This document shows, in pieces, positions 27,369 through 37,900 of a stretch of DNA of 64,000 nt (position 1 is its first letter; every line of letters begins with the position of its first letter). Position numbers and translations under genes: made by a program. This DNA comes from an uncultured Pirellulaceae bacterium (GTDB lineage: Bacteria > Planctomycetota > Planctomycetia > Pirellulales > Pirellulaceae): contig CALKGE010000009.1 of assembly GCA_938084685.1 (NCBI GenBank), forward strand, positions 186,001 through 250,000, given 5' to 3'. The notes under the pieces are model-generated. The model worked only from the letters and a program-made list of their open reading frames with translations, ran no database searches and was not told the DNA's origin.

Positions 27369-29492
27369 ATGTCCGATTCGAATCCCCCTCAACTACCCAA
27401 GACTGCTCTGCCCAAGACTGCTCTGCCGACCTGGACGGTGGCAGAACTGACAGAGCCACAACGGCTGGGATGGAGCAACCTCAAGGGATTGATCGGTCCC
27501 GGTATCGTGATGTGTGGGATTCAGATTGGTGGTGGCGAGTGGTTGCTGGGGCCCGAGATTACGGCCAAGTATGGTGGTAGCCTGATGTGGATCGCCACCA
27601 TCGCCATTGTTTGCCAGGTGTTTTACAACATGGAGTGTGGACGTTATGCACTCTATACCGGCGAGCCCGTTTTTACTGGTTTCATGCGGAACAGACCGGG
27701 GCCTGGCTTCTGGATCGGTACGTTTGCCCTGTTTAATATTGGCGCGCTGATTCCTGCTCTTTCCACCACGGCAGCGGCCGTCGTGGTTGCCTTGTTTATC
27801 GGCGAGGTGCCGGGCGAAGAATATAACTCGACCCTGCTGATACTGTCCTATGCGCTGTTCGGATTAGTTGCGCTACCCGTACTGATCGGTGGCAAGATCT
27901 ACAATACGCTGGAAAAAGTGATGACGCTCAAAGTGTTTATTGTGCTTACTTTTTGTCTGGTGATCGGTCTCGTTTTTGTTTCGCCATCGAACTGGGGGCG
28001 AGTCTTCTCAGGGTTTGTCGCCTTTGGGAACGTTCCGGTCGAACGAGGTGAGGATACCAACGGAAATGGCCAGCTAGATGCCGGCGAGGACTGGGATGGA
28101 GACGGGCATCTGGATGTCATGGAACGGCGTTTTTCTCTGCAGGATATTGTGCCCGCGGGAGTTGCCTATCGCACGTTCGACAGTGATGGTGACGGCAGGT
28201 ATGACATGCTGATTCGCCCGGCGAGCAGCGGTTCCATCGTCGTAGAGGTCGACGGGAAATCGCAGAATTATGAAATGCTCACCGCACTGGCGTTGCAACC
28301 TGCCGGTGAAAAACAGACACAGGTTCAATATTCGTTGTTCCAGCGAGTGGATCAAACTGGGGCTAAACGGTTGTTCCTGGAAACGCCCGGCGAGAATCCT
28401 TCTCAGTTCCCAGTGCATTTGACGTCGGGAAAGAGTTCCAAACATCAGTCGTATATCGATGTGGATGCGGATGGGCACTGGGATGGCGACAATGTGGAAA
28501 ATGTTATCACTTCTCTCCTTCGGGGTGATGGTCTTCCGTTCATTACATTAGCCAATATCGCGGTACTCGGAGCATTCGCTGGTTACGCTGGAGGTGGCGG
28601 ATTAAGTAACTCGACGTACAGTAATTTTGTCCGTGACAAAGGTTGGGGGATGGGATCACAGGTCGGGGCGATTCCGAGTGTTGTTGGTGGACGTGGTGTT
28701 TCGCTAAGTCACATTGGTAAAGTCTTTGAAATCAATCCGACCAATATGGCCCGGTGGAAAGGCTGGTGGCGCTATATCCTGACCGATCAGTTGATGATCT
28801 GGGGCCCTGGTTGCTTTATGGGAATGGCGTTACCAGGATTGATATCGATCGAGTTCTCGCAATATTCCGAATTCTTTTCTGACTCAGAAGGGCTCGCTTG
28901 GGCACAGGCACTGATCACCGCAGACGGCCTCAAGAACGCTCCGGACCTGTACGGGTTAAATCAACTGTTTTGGGTGCTGACCGTGCTGGTCGGGCTGGTT
29001 GTGCTACTTCCCAGCCAGATGTCAATCATCGACGACGTATGCAGACGGTGGACAGATATTATCTGGTCCGGTGTTTCAGGTGTACGGAAAAAAATGAAAT
29101 CAGACCAGGTCGGCAAGGTTTATTATCGAATCATGGTGGCGTACATCGTGTGGTCCCTGATCATGCAGACGATCTTTTTGTATTACTCGGATGCCAAGGG
29201 GATGGTGCTGACGGTCGCCAATACAAACAATCTGGGACTGGGGCTAACAGCAGTCCTGGTACTTTTAAACAACCACCGATTTCTTCCCAAGGCGTTGCGT
29301 CCGGGTTGGATTCACTCGTTGGGAGTCCTTGGTTGTGCCGTGTTCTACCTGGGCATGACCGCTTTGGTGTTTGCTCAGAAACCGGAAGTATGCTGGTTTT
29401 TCGCGTTGTTTGCCGTATGGGGCGTGATTTGGTTTTTCTTTATTGGCAGGCAGAGATCGCAGGCGATTCAGGAAGAAAAGGGGATGCAGTAG
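27369..29492 (+). CDS. Nramp-like membrane transporter with EF-hand-rich insertion
   Basis: A 707-residue polytopic membrane protein of the Nramp/APC type. The first helix reads LIGPGIVMCGIQIGGGEW, and many hydrophobic helices follow. The canonical Nramp metal motifs DPGN and MPHN are not visible, so divalent-metal transport is doubtful. Between helices, about residues 226-385, a soluble insertion carries calcium-loop-like stretches: DTNGNGQLDAGED, DWDGDGHLD, DSDGDGRYD and DVDADGHWDGD. The start is the ATG at 27369, ahead of a 15-base tandem duplication giving PKTALPKTAL. Context suggests uptake of the cluster's organic substrate. Confidence 0.8.
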   Translation: MSDSNPPQLPKTALPKTALPTWTVAELTEPQRLGWSNLKGLIGPGIVMCGIQIGGGEWLLGPEITAKYGGSLMWIATIAIVCQVFYNMECGRYALYTGEPVFTGFMRNRPGPGFWIGTFALFNIGALIPALSTTAAAVVVALFIGEVPGEEYNSTLLILSYALFGLVALPVLIGGKIYNTLEKVMTLKVFIVLTFCLVIGLVFVSPSNWGRVFSGFVAFGNVPVERGEDTNGNGQLDAGEDWDGDGHLDVMERRFSLQDIVPAGVAYRTFDSDGDGRYDMLIRPASSGSIVVEVDGKSQNYEMLTALALQPAGEKQTQVQYSLFQRVDQTGAKRLFLETPGENPSQFPVHLTSGKSSKHQSYIDVDADGHWDGDNVENVITSLLRGDGLPFITLANIAVLGAFAGYAGGGGLSNSTYSNFVRDKGWGMGSQVGAIPSVVGGRGVSLSHIGKVFEINPTNMARWKGWWRYILTDQLMIWGPGCFMGMALPGLISIEFSQYSEFFSDSEGLAWAQALITADGLKNAPDLYGLNQLFWVLTVLVGLVVLLPSQMSIIDDVCRRWTDIIWSGVSGVRKKMKSDQVGKVYYRIMVAYIVWSLIMQTIFLYYSDAKGMVLTVANTNNLGLGLTAVLVLLNNHRFLPKALRPGWIHSLGVLGCAVFYLGMTALVFAQKPEVCWFFALFAVWGVIWFFFIGRQRSQAIQEEKGMQ
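27396..27425 (+). repeat. 15-bp perfect tandem duplication in frame
   Basis: CCCAAGACTGCTCTG occurs twice back to back near the 5' end of the transporter gene, repeating five residues of the cytoplasmic N-terminus. Confidence 0.9.
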
Positions 29493-29493
29493 T

Positions 29494-30300
29494 ATGAGTT
29501 CAATGTTTGATTTAACTGGTCGTGTTTCGTTGGTTTCGGGTGCGGCCAGTGGAATGGGGAAGGCTGTTGCCCTGGCTGTGGCAGAAGCAGGTTCTGATGT
29601 GGTATTGGCCGACATCAATGAAGAGGGGATGCAGGCGACCGCTGCGGAAATTGAAGCGTTGGGGAGACAGGCGCTGCCCGTACTGTGTGATATTTCGTCA
29701 GCTGACGAGATTCGTTCGATGTTCGCCAGGATAGACGAAACATTTGGACGGATAGACTTTGTTGCCAATATTGCAGGCGAGGCTGTTCGTAAGAAGCCCG
29801 AGGTGATCGAGTTGGAAGAAGTGGAGTGGACCTGGAGAAATATTGTCTATGGCCGGTTCTGCATCTGCCAGGAAGCGGGGCGTCGAATGCTGGAACAGGG
29901 TCGCGGTAGCATTATTAACCTTGGTTCACTCGCAAGTATCACCGCGCTTGGCCGAGGCCATATTGCTTACAGTATGGCGATGGGGGCTGTCGTGCAGATG
30001 ACTCGGGAACTGAGTACGGAATGGAGTGGTCGTGGAGTTCGCGTCAATTCTGTTTTGCCTGCTCAGGTACTGAATCCCGGTTTGCAGCAACGGATTGATG
30101 CCGATCCGCGAATCAAAGATAGATTTTTAAGTGGGATTCCTGCTGGGCGATTTGGAAGTTCGGATGACATTAAAGGGCTCGCCGTCTTTCTTGCCTCGGA
30201 TGCCTCTTCCTGGATTACCGGAACATTGATTCCAATGGATGGTGGAAATCTGGCCATGAATGCAGGTGGATCAGTAGGAACAGAAGTCTTTGCAGAATAG
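29494..30300 (+). CDS. SDR-family protein with the catalytic lysine replaced
   Basis: A 268-residue classical SDR: SGAASGMG cofactor loop, LAD at the end of beta-2, NIAG in place of NNAG, Ser145 (INLGSLAS), and Tyr159 in Y-S-M-A-M. Position 163, normally the catalytic Lys of YxxxK, is Met. The fold, C-terminal substrate loop and GG-terminal motif (IPMDGGN) look intact, so it may bind NAD(P) with altered chemistry or act structurally. The start is one base after the transporter stop; a Met at residue 4 is an alternative. Confidence 0.85.
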   Translation: MSSMFDLTGRVSLVSGAASGMGKAVALAVAEAGSDVVLADINEEGMQATAAEIEALGRQALPVLCDISSADEIRSMFARIDETFGRIDFVANIAGEAVRKKPEVIELEEVEWTWRNIVYGRFCICQEAGRRMLEQGRGSIINLGSLASITALGRGHIAYSMAMGAVVQMTRELSTEWSGRGVRVNSVLPAQVLNPGLQQRIDADPRIKDRFLSGIPAGRFGSSDDIKGLAVFLASDASSWITGTLIPMDGGNLAMNAGGSVGTEVFAE

Positions 30301-30318
30301 ATAGGGGCTGGAGAACTC

Positions 30319-32310
30319 ATGACGACAACAACGATTGGAATTGATAAAGAGACTGGGCTTTCCCTGTACCGCACCATGCAGGTGATCCGGCAGTGCGAAG
30401 AGAGGTTGGCGAAATCTCATCAACAGGGTCTGGTTCACGGCGCCTGTCATACCTACGTCGGTGAAGAAGCGATCGCGACAGGCGTATTTGCTCATTTGAG
30501 ACTGGAGGATGTTGTCTTCAGTACGCACCGGGGGCATGGGCATGCGTTGGCAAAAGGGATGGCTCCGCAGGAATTGATTGCTGAACTGTATGGACGTGCG
30601 GATGGTTGCAGTGGTGGCCGGGGTGGCAGCATGCATCTGTTCAAACCTGAAATTGGAATGATGGGTACCAGTGGAATCGTAGGTCCCTGTATTCTTCATG
30701 CGACTGGTGGTGGTTACACATTTAAGATCCAGAAGAAAGATAATGTCTCGGTCGCCTGTTTTGGTGATGGTGCTGTCAACAACGGAGCGTTCCATGAGGG
30801 TCTGAATATGGCCAGTATTTGGAACCTGCCCTGCGTTTTTGTTTGTGAGAACAATCAGTTTGCCACAGAAGTTTCCTTTGCATATTCCAGCGGAATTCCA
30901 GATGTTGGTCGCCGGGCAGCCAACTATGGTATTCCTGGATGTGAAGTCGATGGGAACGATGTGTTGGAAATCTACCGGATTGCGGGGGAAGCGGTAGAAC
31001 GAGCTCGCCGAGGTGAAGGTCCTACGCTGATCGAATGTAAGACGTATCGTACGCGCGCTCATGCCGAAGGGATGGGCGACTTTACCTATCGAACCCGGGA
31101 AGATGTCGAACAGTGGAAACAACGTTGTCCGATTGCTCGTCTGACGGAACGACTCATCGAAGAAGGCCTGGCCACTGAAGGTGAATTGCGGGCAATTTCA
31201 GACGAAGTGCAAGAACTGATTGCAGAGTCGCATGCGTTTGCTGAGGCGAGTCCCTATCCTGCCGCTGAGACTGCAATCGCTCACGTCTATGACGAAACTT
31301 TCCAGAGCTCGGCGACAGATATAGATCCAGGTGACAGAATCCAGACGTTTGTCGGTGGAACTCATGAAGCCCTCGACGCTGCCATGGAGGAAAACCCCAA
31401 TATCTGGGTCATGGGAGAAGGTATTGGCGAGCGTGGTGGAAACTTCATGACGACGACCGGGTTGTATGAAAAATACGGTGCGGACCGACTCTGTGATTCG
31501 CCTATTTGTGAACGAGGGTTTGTGGGGCTTAGCTGCGGAGCTGCCATGACTGGGACGCGTCCGGTCATCGACTTCATGTTCATTGACTTCATTAACGATG
31601 CCTTTGGTGAGATGATTAATCAGATTGCCAAAATGCAGTACATGAGTAGTGGTCGAATCAAGATGCCGGTACTGCTTCGTGGGTGTGGAGGTATTGGACA
31701 TTCCGCGGCGACGCACCATTCGGGAATCTATCACTCGATCTACGCGCATATTCCTGGGCTGCGTGTGGTGATACCCTCCACTCCGTACGATGCCAAAGGG
31801 TTGTTTAATCATGCTCTGCATTCGACCGATCCGGTGCTGTTTTTGGAACATCGTGAGTTGATGGCAATTAAAGGGCCGGTACCTGAACAGCAGTATGAGA
31901 TTCCATTTGGAAAAGCTCGAGTGCATCGTCAGGGGCAGGACGTTACTGTCGTCGCCGTCGCATTGATGGTTCATCATGCGTTGGCCGCTGCGGAGCAATT
32001 GGCAGAAGAAGGTATTTCCGTAGAGGTTGTGGATCCGCGGACTGTATCGCCACTGGATACTCAAACGATTTGTGAATCGGTGGCCAGAACTGGTCGCCTG
32101 CTGGTTGTTGACGAGGCATTTCAACCTTGCAGCATTGCGTCCGAAATTGCTGCCTCCATTGCGGACCAGGGCTTTGATAATCTGGATGCTCCGATTAAAC
32201 GCCTCAGCGGAGCGTTCACGCCCACACCGTATGCGCCAACGCTGGAAGCAGCGGTGGTGCCAAATGTTGATTCGGTGGTCACGGCAATTCGTGAACTATT
32301 GGCGGAGTAA
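30319..32310 (+). CDS. 2-oxoacid/acetoin dehydrogenase E1, fused alpha-beta
   Basis: A 663-residue thiamine-diphosphate enzyme. Residues 1-325 are the E1-alpha part (HTYVGEEAIATG, GGRGGSMHLF, and the ThDP motif GDGAVNNGAFHEGLN). Residues 340-663 are the E1-beta part (MGEGIGERGG; late EVVDPRTVSPLD). It decarboxylates a 2-oxoacid, or cleaves acetoin, and passes the acyl group to E2 lipoyl. The alpha part resembles acetoin and branched-chain types, but substrate is not decided. GGAG precedes the ATG; E2 follows after 14 bases. No lipoamide dehydrogenase lies nearby, so E3 must come from elsewhere. Confidence 0.92.
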   Translation: MTTTTIGIDKETGLSLYRTMQVIRQCEERLAKSHQQGLVHGACHTYVGEEAIATGVFAHLRLEDVVFSTHRGHGHALAKGMAPQELIAELYGRADGCSGGRGGSMHLFKPEIGMMGTSGIVGPCILHATGGGYTFKIQKKDNVSVACFGDGAVNNGAFHEGLNMASIWNLPCVFVCENNQFATEVSFAYSSGIPDVGRRAANYGIPGCEVDGNDVLEIYRIAGEAVERARRGEGPTLIECKTYRTRAHAEGMGDFTYRTREDVEQWKQRCPIARLTERLIEEGLATEGELRAISDEVQELIAESHAFAEASPYPAAETAIAHVYDETFQSSATDIDPGDRIQTFVGGTHEALDAAMEENPNIWVMGEGIGERGGNFMTTTGLYEKYGADRLCDSPICERGFVGLSCGAAMTGTRPVIDFMFIDFINDAFGEMINQIAKMQYMSSGRIKMPVLLRGCGGIGHSAATHHSGIYHSIYAHIPGLRVVIPSTPYDAKGLFNHALHSTDPVLFLEHRELMAIKGPVPEQQYEIPFGKARVHRQGQDVTVVAVALMVHHALAAAEQLAEEGISVEVVDPRTVSPLDTQTICESVARTGRLLVVDEAFQPCSIASEIAASIADQGFDNLDAPIKRLSGAFTPTPYAPTLEAAVVPNVDSVVTAIRELLAE

Positions 32311-32324
32311 GGAGGAGACGGCAG

Positions 32325-33557
32325 ATGGCAACGGAAATCGTAGTACCCCGACTCGGCTGGTCCATGGATGAAGGTACATTCGTCGAATGGCTCAAAGCGG
32401 ACGGCGAAATGGTGAGCGCCGGTGAAATGCTTTTTGTTTTAGAAGGTGAAAAAGCAGCCCAGGAAGTGGAGTCTTTTGATTCGGGAATTCTCTGTATTCC
32501 AGCTGCAGCGCCACAGGCCGGGGACACGGTACTGGTAAGCCAGGTACTGGGGTTTTTGCTGGAAGAAGGTGAAGAACCTCCGGAATATAAACCGGCCGCT
32601 CCGTCTGTGCCTGCTACTGCCGATGAGCCGGCGGTGACGCAGTCTGGAGAGGTTGCGAGCCCAGTGGAGCGTGTTCGAGTTACTGGTGACACTCGTCGGA
32701 ATATTGCCTCTCCCCGCGCCCGTCGCCGAGCGCGGGAACTGGGGGTAGATCTGAAAAGCATTACCGGAACAGGGAAGAACGGACGCATTCGTGAGGTGGA
32801 TGTCGAAAAGGGAGTTGCGGGCGGTGTCGCCCAATCAGTCCCCGCCAGTTCTACACCTGTCCTTCCAAGAGTGGTTCCGACACAGCCAGGGAAGTTACGA
32901 CCGCTGAGTGGCATTCGTCGGATTACTGCGCAACGGATGCTGGCCAGCGTGCAACTGACCGTACCGGTTACGCTGCACACCAAATTGAATGCTCAGGGTC
33001 TGGCCGCGTATCGAGACAGCTTGAAAGGCTCCGCAACCACACCGTCCTATAACGATATAATCATGAAGCTTGCGGCTGATTTGTTGCGCGAGTGTCCCGA
33101 GTTAAATGCCTGCTGGACCGAGGATGGAATCTATCTTTACGACCAGATCAACATTGCATTGGCTGTGAATACTGACGGGGGATTGCTGGCGCCGGTGATC
33201 CATCAGGTGGACAAACTTTTATTGGACGACGTCGCTGAATATTCATCTGAATTGATCGAGGATGCGCGGGCTGGCAGGTTGAGTGAAGATCAGCTTTCCG
33301 GTGGAACTTTTACGATTTCGAGTTTGGGTACGCTTGGCGTCGACCACTTCACTCCCGTGATCAATCTCCCTCAGGCCGGAATCCTGGGGATCGGCCGTAT
33401 CGTTCAGGAGCCGGTTGTGGAAAATGGCCAGGTGGTAGCCGGATCGACCATGTCGCTAAGTTTAACATTTGATCACCAGGTACTGGATGGAGCCCCGGCT
33501 GCCAGATGGCTGCAGCAATTGTCTGACCGGCTTACTCGTCCCAGCGAATATCTTTAA
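32325..33557 (+). CDS. Dihydrolipoamide acyltransferase (E2)
   Basis: A 410-residue E2 core of a 2-oxoacid or acetoin dehydrogenase complex. One lipoyl domain (1-80) has the lysine in LEGEKAAQE, then a proline/alanine linker. A peripheral-subunit-binding domain follows (about 125-160, SPRARRRARELGVD, TGTGKNGRI), then the acyltransferase domain with the active-site FDHQVLDGAPAA near the C-terminus. The ATG follows a strong GGAGGAG. It forms the transacylase core with the E1 encoded 14 bases upstream and delivers an acyl-CoA. Confidence 0.93.
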   Translation: MATEIVVPRLGWSMDEGTFVEWLKADGEMVSAGEMLFVLEGEKAAQEVESFDSGILCIPAAAPQAGDTVLVSQVLGFLLEEGEEPPEYKPAAPSVPATADEPAVTQSGEVASPVERVRVTGDTRRNIASPRARRRARELGVDLKSITGTGKNGRIREVDVEKGVAGGVAQSVPASSTPVLPRVVPTQPGKLRPLSGIRRITAQRMLASVQLTVPVTLHTKLNAQGLAAYRDSLKGSATTPSYNDIIMKLAADLLRECPELNACWTEDGIYLYDQINIALAVNTDGGLLAPVIHQVDKLLLDDVAEYSSELIEDARAGRLSEDQLSGGTFTISSLGTLGVDHFTPVINLPQAGILGIGRIVQEPVVENGQVVAGSTMSLSLTFDHQVLDGAPAARWLQQLSDRLTRPSEYL

Positions 33558-33569
33558 TAAGGAAGAAAC

Positions 33570-34757
33570 ATGAATTCGGAACAAATTGTCTCCAGGGCTA
33601 AGGAAATCCAGCCATGGATTGTTGGCATTCGCCGTCAGTTGCATCAGCAACCCGAGTTGATGTATGAGGAATTTGAGACTAGTAAGCTGGTGCAGTCGAC
33701 GCTGGATGAACTGGGGATTGAATACCAAAGTGATCTGGCGATTACCGGAGTTCTGGGGACGATCGGGAACGGAAATGGCCCTTGTGTCGCTCTGCGAGCA
33801 GACATGGACGCTTTGCCGATTCATGAACAGGCTGACGTTGATTTCAAGAGTGAGATCGATGGGAAAATGCACGCTTGCGGACATGACTGTCACACGGCGA
33901 TGCTGCTGGGAGCGGCTCGTTTGCTAAAAGAAAACGAAGATCTCATTCAGGGTACTGTCAAACTTATCTTTCAGCCTGCCGAAGAAGGTGGTGCTGGGGG
34001 CGAGAAGATGAGTGACGAAGGGGTGCTGGAGAATCCTCAGGTTCAGCGAATATTTGGTTTACATGTCAGTGCCGATTTGCCTACCGGGACACTGGCAGCT
34101 CGCGCCGGAACCTTACTGGCCGCAGCCAGCTCGTTAAAGATTGTTGTGCATGGCAAAGGTGGTCATGCGGCCATGCCACATAAGTCGATCGATCCGGTCT
34201 CGACCGCAGCCAAAATTGTAGTCGAGTTGCAGACGATTATTTCGCGCGAGCTGGATCCGCTTCAATCCGGAGTGATCAGTGTCACCATGATGCACGGTGG
34301 TCATGCCTACAACGTGATTCCGCCTTCAATGGAACTTCAGGGGACTATTCGTTCGTTGACACTTGACGGCTTGCAGCATTTGCAGACTCGCATTAAAACA
34401 GTCGCCGAAGCGATTGCTGCGGCAAACCAGTGCGCAGCCGAAGTCAGTTTTCCGGGCAATGACTACCCACCAACCTTGAATGATGAACTGAGTTGGGCCG
34501 CAGGGCGTGCTGCGACGGAAGAGGTATTAGGGGAAGGCAGAGTCATTGAGATGCCTCCTGTCATGGGAGGAGAAGACTTCGCGTTCTATACGCAGCGAGT
34601 GCCTGGATGTTTTGCCTTCCTGGGAGTTGGGAATCCGGAACTCGGAGCGACCTACAGCGTGCATCACCCCATGTTCAAGGTTGACGAAGAGGCGTTGCCT
34701 TATGGAGCGGCGATCCATGTCAACTGTGCGCTGCGGACTCTGGACGAGCTGCGATAA
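33570..34757 (+). CDS. M20D-family amidohydrolase
   Basis: A 395-residue cytosolic metallo-amidohydrolase of the hippurate / IAA-amino-acid hydrolase type. Ligand motifs are ALRADMDALPI, HACGHDCHTAMLLG and FQPAEEGGAGGE; the dimerisation domain carries HGKGGHAAMPH, and MGGEDFAFY lies near the end. It removes acyl groups from N-acyl amino acids or related amides. Last gene of the plus-strand cluster, 12 bases after E2 with AAGGA upstream, so it is probably part of the same catabolic route. It is only distantly similar to the exported M20 protein at 6170. Confidence 0.9.
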   Translation: MNSEQIVSRAKEIQPWIVGIRRQLHQQPELMYEEFETSKLVQSTLDELGIEYQSDLAITGVLGTIGNGNGPCVALRADMDALPIHEQADVDFKSEIDGKMHACGHDCHTAMLLGAARLLKENEDLIQGTVKLIFQPAEEGGAGGEKMSDEGVLENPQVQRIFGLHVSADLPTGTLAARAGTLLAAASSLKIVVHGKGGHAAMPHKSIDPVSTAAKIVVELQTIISRELDPLQSGVISVTMMHGGHAYNVIPPSMELQGTIRSLTLDGLQHLQTRIKTVAEAIAAANQCAAEVSFPGNDYPPTLNDELSWAAGRAATEEVLGEGRVIEMPPVMGGEDFAFYTQRVPGCFAFLGVGNPELGATYSVHHPMFKVDEEALPYGAAIHVNCALRTLDELR

Positions 34758-34912
34758 CGTCCTGCCTCCTGGTTGGATTGGTTTATTTGATTGCATGACT
34801 GGCTACTGGTCGTCCTAACTGCTTGTCATTACATTGAAGTATCAGGAATTTCGGGTTTTCCGGATCTCTACGACTAGCTAGCAAAACGCTATACGAATAA
34901 AGGCGAATGATT

Positions 34913-37900
34913 ATGAAGCGATTGTCTTCTGTATTCTGTTTGGTTTTGGCCCTTCTGTTTCTGGCTCCTGAAGCCTCGGCACAGGTTGATTTGAAAAAGG
35001 GAGATCGTATTGTCTTCATAGGTAGTAATACTGCCGAGCGATTTCAATATTTCGGGTACTGGGAAGCATTACTGCAGTCTCATTTCAAAGAGTTAAACCT
35101 GTCCGTACGAAATCAGGGATTCAATGGCGACGAAGTTCGATTTCGTCCTCGGTCACTGGACTTCGGTACGCCCGATGACCATCTGACTCGAGCCAAAGCG
35201 GACCTGATTTTTGCCTTCTTTGGTTTTAGTGAGTCGTTCCGCGGCGAGGCAGGATTGGCCACCTTTAATCAGGAATTGGATCAATTTCTTGCTCATACGT
35301 TGCAGCAGAATTACAGCGGTAAAGGGCATCCGCGAGTCGTCCTGATTTCACCACTCGCATTTGAAAATACGGGTGATGTCAATTTGCCTGCGGGAGAAAC
35401 ACAGAATGCAAATCTGGGGCTTTATGCTGATGCGATGGCTAAAGCCGCCCGCAAACATCAGGTCCCATTTATTGATCTGTACGGCCTTTCCCAGAAGTTG
35501 TTTGCGGCCAGCGATCGACCGTATACGTTCAACGGTGTCCACTTGAGCGACGATGGCTACAAGAGGTTTGCTCCTCATTTCATGACCGCTCTGTTTGGAG
35601 TTGATTCTGAGTGGAATGACCTGGCCGAGGCGTTGTTGCCTGAGATTCATGAGAAGAATTTTAATTACTTCCACAACTATCGAGCGGTGAACGGTTATTA
35701 CATCTACGGTGGTCGATCACGTCGCGATCATGGGAATCCTCCTTATACCGATGCGTACGTTATTGAAAACGAACGCGCCAAGTTGGACGAGATGGCGGCA
35801 GTCGTTGACAAGCGAATTTGGGCGGTTGCCAATGGAGAGAAGGTTGCTGACAAATACGACTATTCGGAAACTCGTAAACTGTACGACGTTCCCACCAACT
35901 TTAATACGCCAGTCAACATCCTGGCTCCGGAAGCTGCCAAGAAGCACTTTACGATTGCAGAAGGTTATGAAGTGAACCTGTTTGCCAGTGAAGTCGATTT
36001 CCCTGAGCTCAAGAACCCGGTGCAGTTCACTTTCGACACCCGAGGTCGATTGTGGGTCGCGACGATGCCCAGCTATCCACAGTATCAGCCACCTCATAAG
36101 CCCAATGACAAATTATTGGTGTTTACCGACGAGGATGGTGACGGTAAAGCAGACAAAATGGAAACCTTCGCCGATGGTTTACACCTGCCGACTGGTTTTG
36201 AGTTGGGCGATGGTGGTGCCTATGTTGCGCAAGAGCCCAATCTGGTTTTCCTCAAGGACACCGACGGTGATGGGAAAGCCGATTTGCGAAAGATCGTCCT
36301 GGGTGGTTTTGATTCAGGTGACTCGCACCATGCTATTGGAGCCTTCACTTGGGGACCGGGTGGGGGAATCTATATGCACGAGGGAACATTCCACGTGACC
36401 CAGGTGGAGACACCTCGTGGTACGGTACGTAACGCTCATGGCGGTGTTTATCGTTTTGATCCGACCAATCAGGAATTTAACACGCATGTGCATTACAACT
36501 TTGCCAATCCATGGGGGCATGCGTTTAACCGATGGGGACAGAATTTTGTGGCAGATGCTTCGGGCGGAGCCAATTACTTCGCAGCTCCTTTTTCGATTCG
36601 GGCTCCGGAATACTACGGCCAGGAAGATTTTGGTCCCTTCAAGTTTCAATACACTGAACGGCTGAACCAGTTTCTGAAGAAACGAGTTCGTCCGACTTCC
36701 GGTTGCGAATTTGTTTCCAGCCGTCATTTTCCTCCAGAAGCGCAGGGCAACTTCCTGCTCAATAACGTGATTGGATTCCAGGGAATCCTGCAGCATACGG
36801 TCAAGGAAGCCGGTTCAGGATATGAGGCAACGGAGATTGAGCCGATTCTGTATTCTTCAGACCGTAACTTCCGTCCGGTCGATATTCAATTTGGTCCGGA
36901 TGGTGCGTTGTATATTGTCGACTGGTTCAACCCGTTAGTGGGGCACATGCAACACAGCCTGAGGGATCCCAATCGCGATCACTCTCACGGACGTATCTGG
37001 CGGATCACTTACCCTTCCCGTCCATTGCTTACCAGGCCTGAGATTGAAAGTAAGGGAATTGGCGAACTGCTGGAAATGCTTCGCACTTACGAAGATCGGA
37101 CCCGTTATCGAGTCCGTTTGAAGTTGCGAGAGTTTCCCACGGCAGAGGTAGCTGCGGCGGTTGCTAAGTGGACAGCAGGATTGGATAAGGATGATCCCCA
37201 GTATGAACATTTGCTGTTGGAAGCATTGTGGGTTTGCCAGCATCACAATGTGTCGGACGGAATCGGCCTGAAGCTGTTGAGGCGGGTTGCGTCATCGCCG
37301 GATTACAACGCCCGCGCAGCCGCTGTTCGTGTCATCAGTTATTGGCGGCACAAAGTTCCTGGAGTCTTCGGCATGTTGCGGACGGCGGTGGAAGATGAGC
37401 ATTCCCGAGTACGTCTGGAAGCTGTGCGAGCCTGTAGTTACTTCGAAGAAAGTGAGGCGGCTGAAATTGCACTGCTCGCATTGAATCACGAGTTGGACTA
37501 TTACGTCGATTTTACTCTGCGGCATACCATACGCCGTCTGGAACCGGTCTGGAAAGAAGCTGTCGGGACAGGAAAGGAATTTGCGGCCGGGAATGCGAAA
37601 GCAATTGAATATATCATTGACCGGGTTGCAACAACTGACTTGATCAACATGACACGTAGCGAACCGGTATATCAGGCGATCCTGACTCGACCAGGGATCG
37701 TGCATCAGTACCGTCATGAAGCGTTGATGGGAATCGCCAAGATTAACCAGACCGATATGGTTGCGGAACTGGTGAACACGGTACGCGATCTGGATGCGTC
37801 TGCCGAGGAAGACGCCGAACAGGTTTTGACTGAATACGTGCATATGTTCCGCATGACCGATCCGGCGATGTTGAAAATGAAGCGAGCAGACCTTGCGCAA

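Noticed and set aside
30271-31122. 283-codon open frame opposite the E1-alpha part
   Set aside because: Antisense shadow, no family features.
31198-32124. 308-codon open frame opposite the E1 gene
   Set aside because: Antisense shadow of a clearly recognised enzyme; composition is that of a reverse-complement frame.
32279-32983. 234-codon open frame opposite E2
   Set aside because: Low-complexity Ser/Pro/Thr translation produced by the reverse of the lipoyl and linker region.
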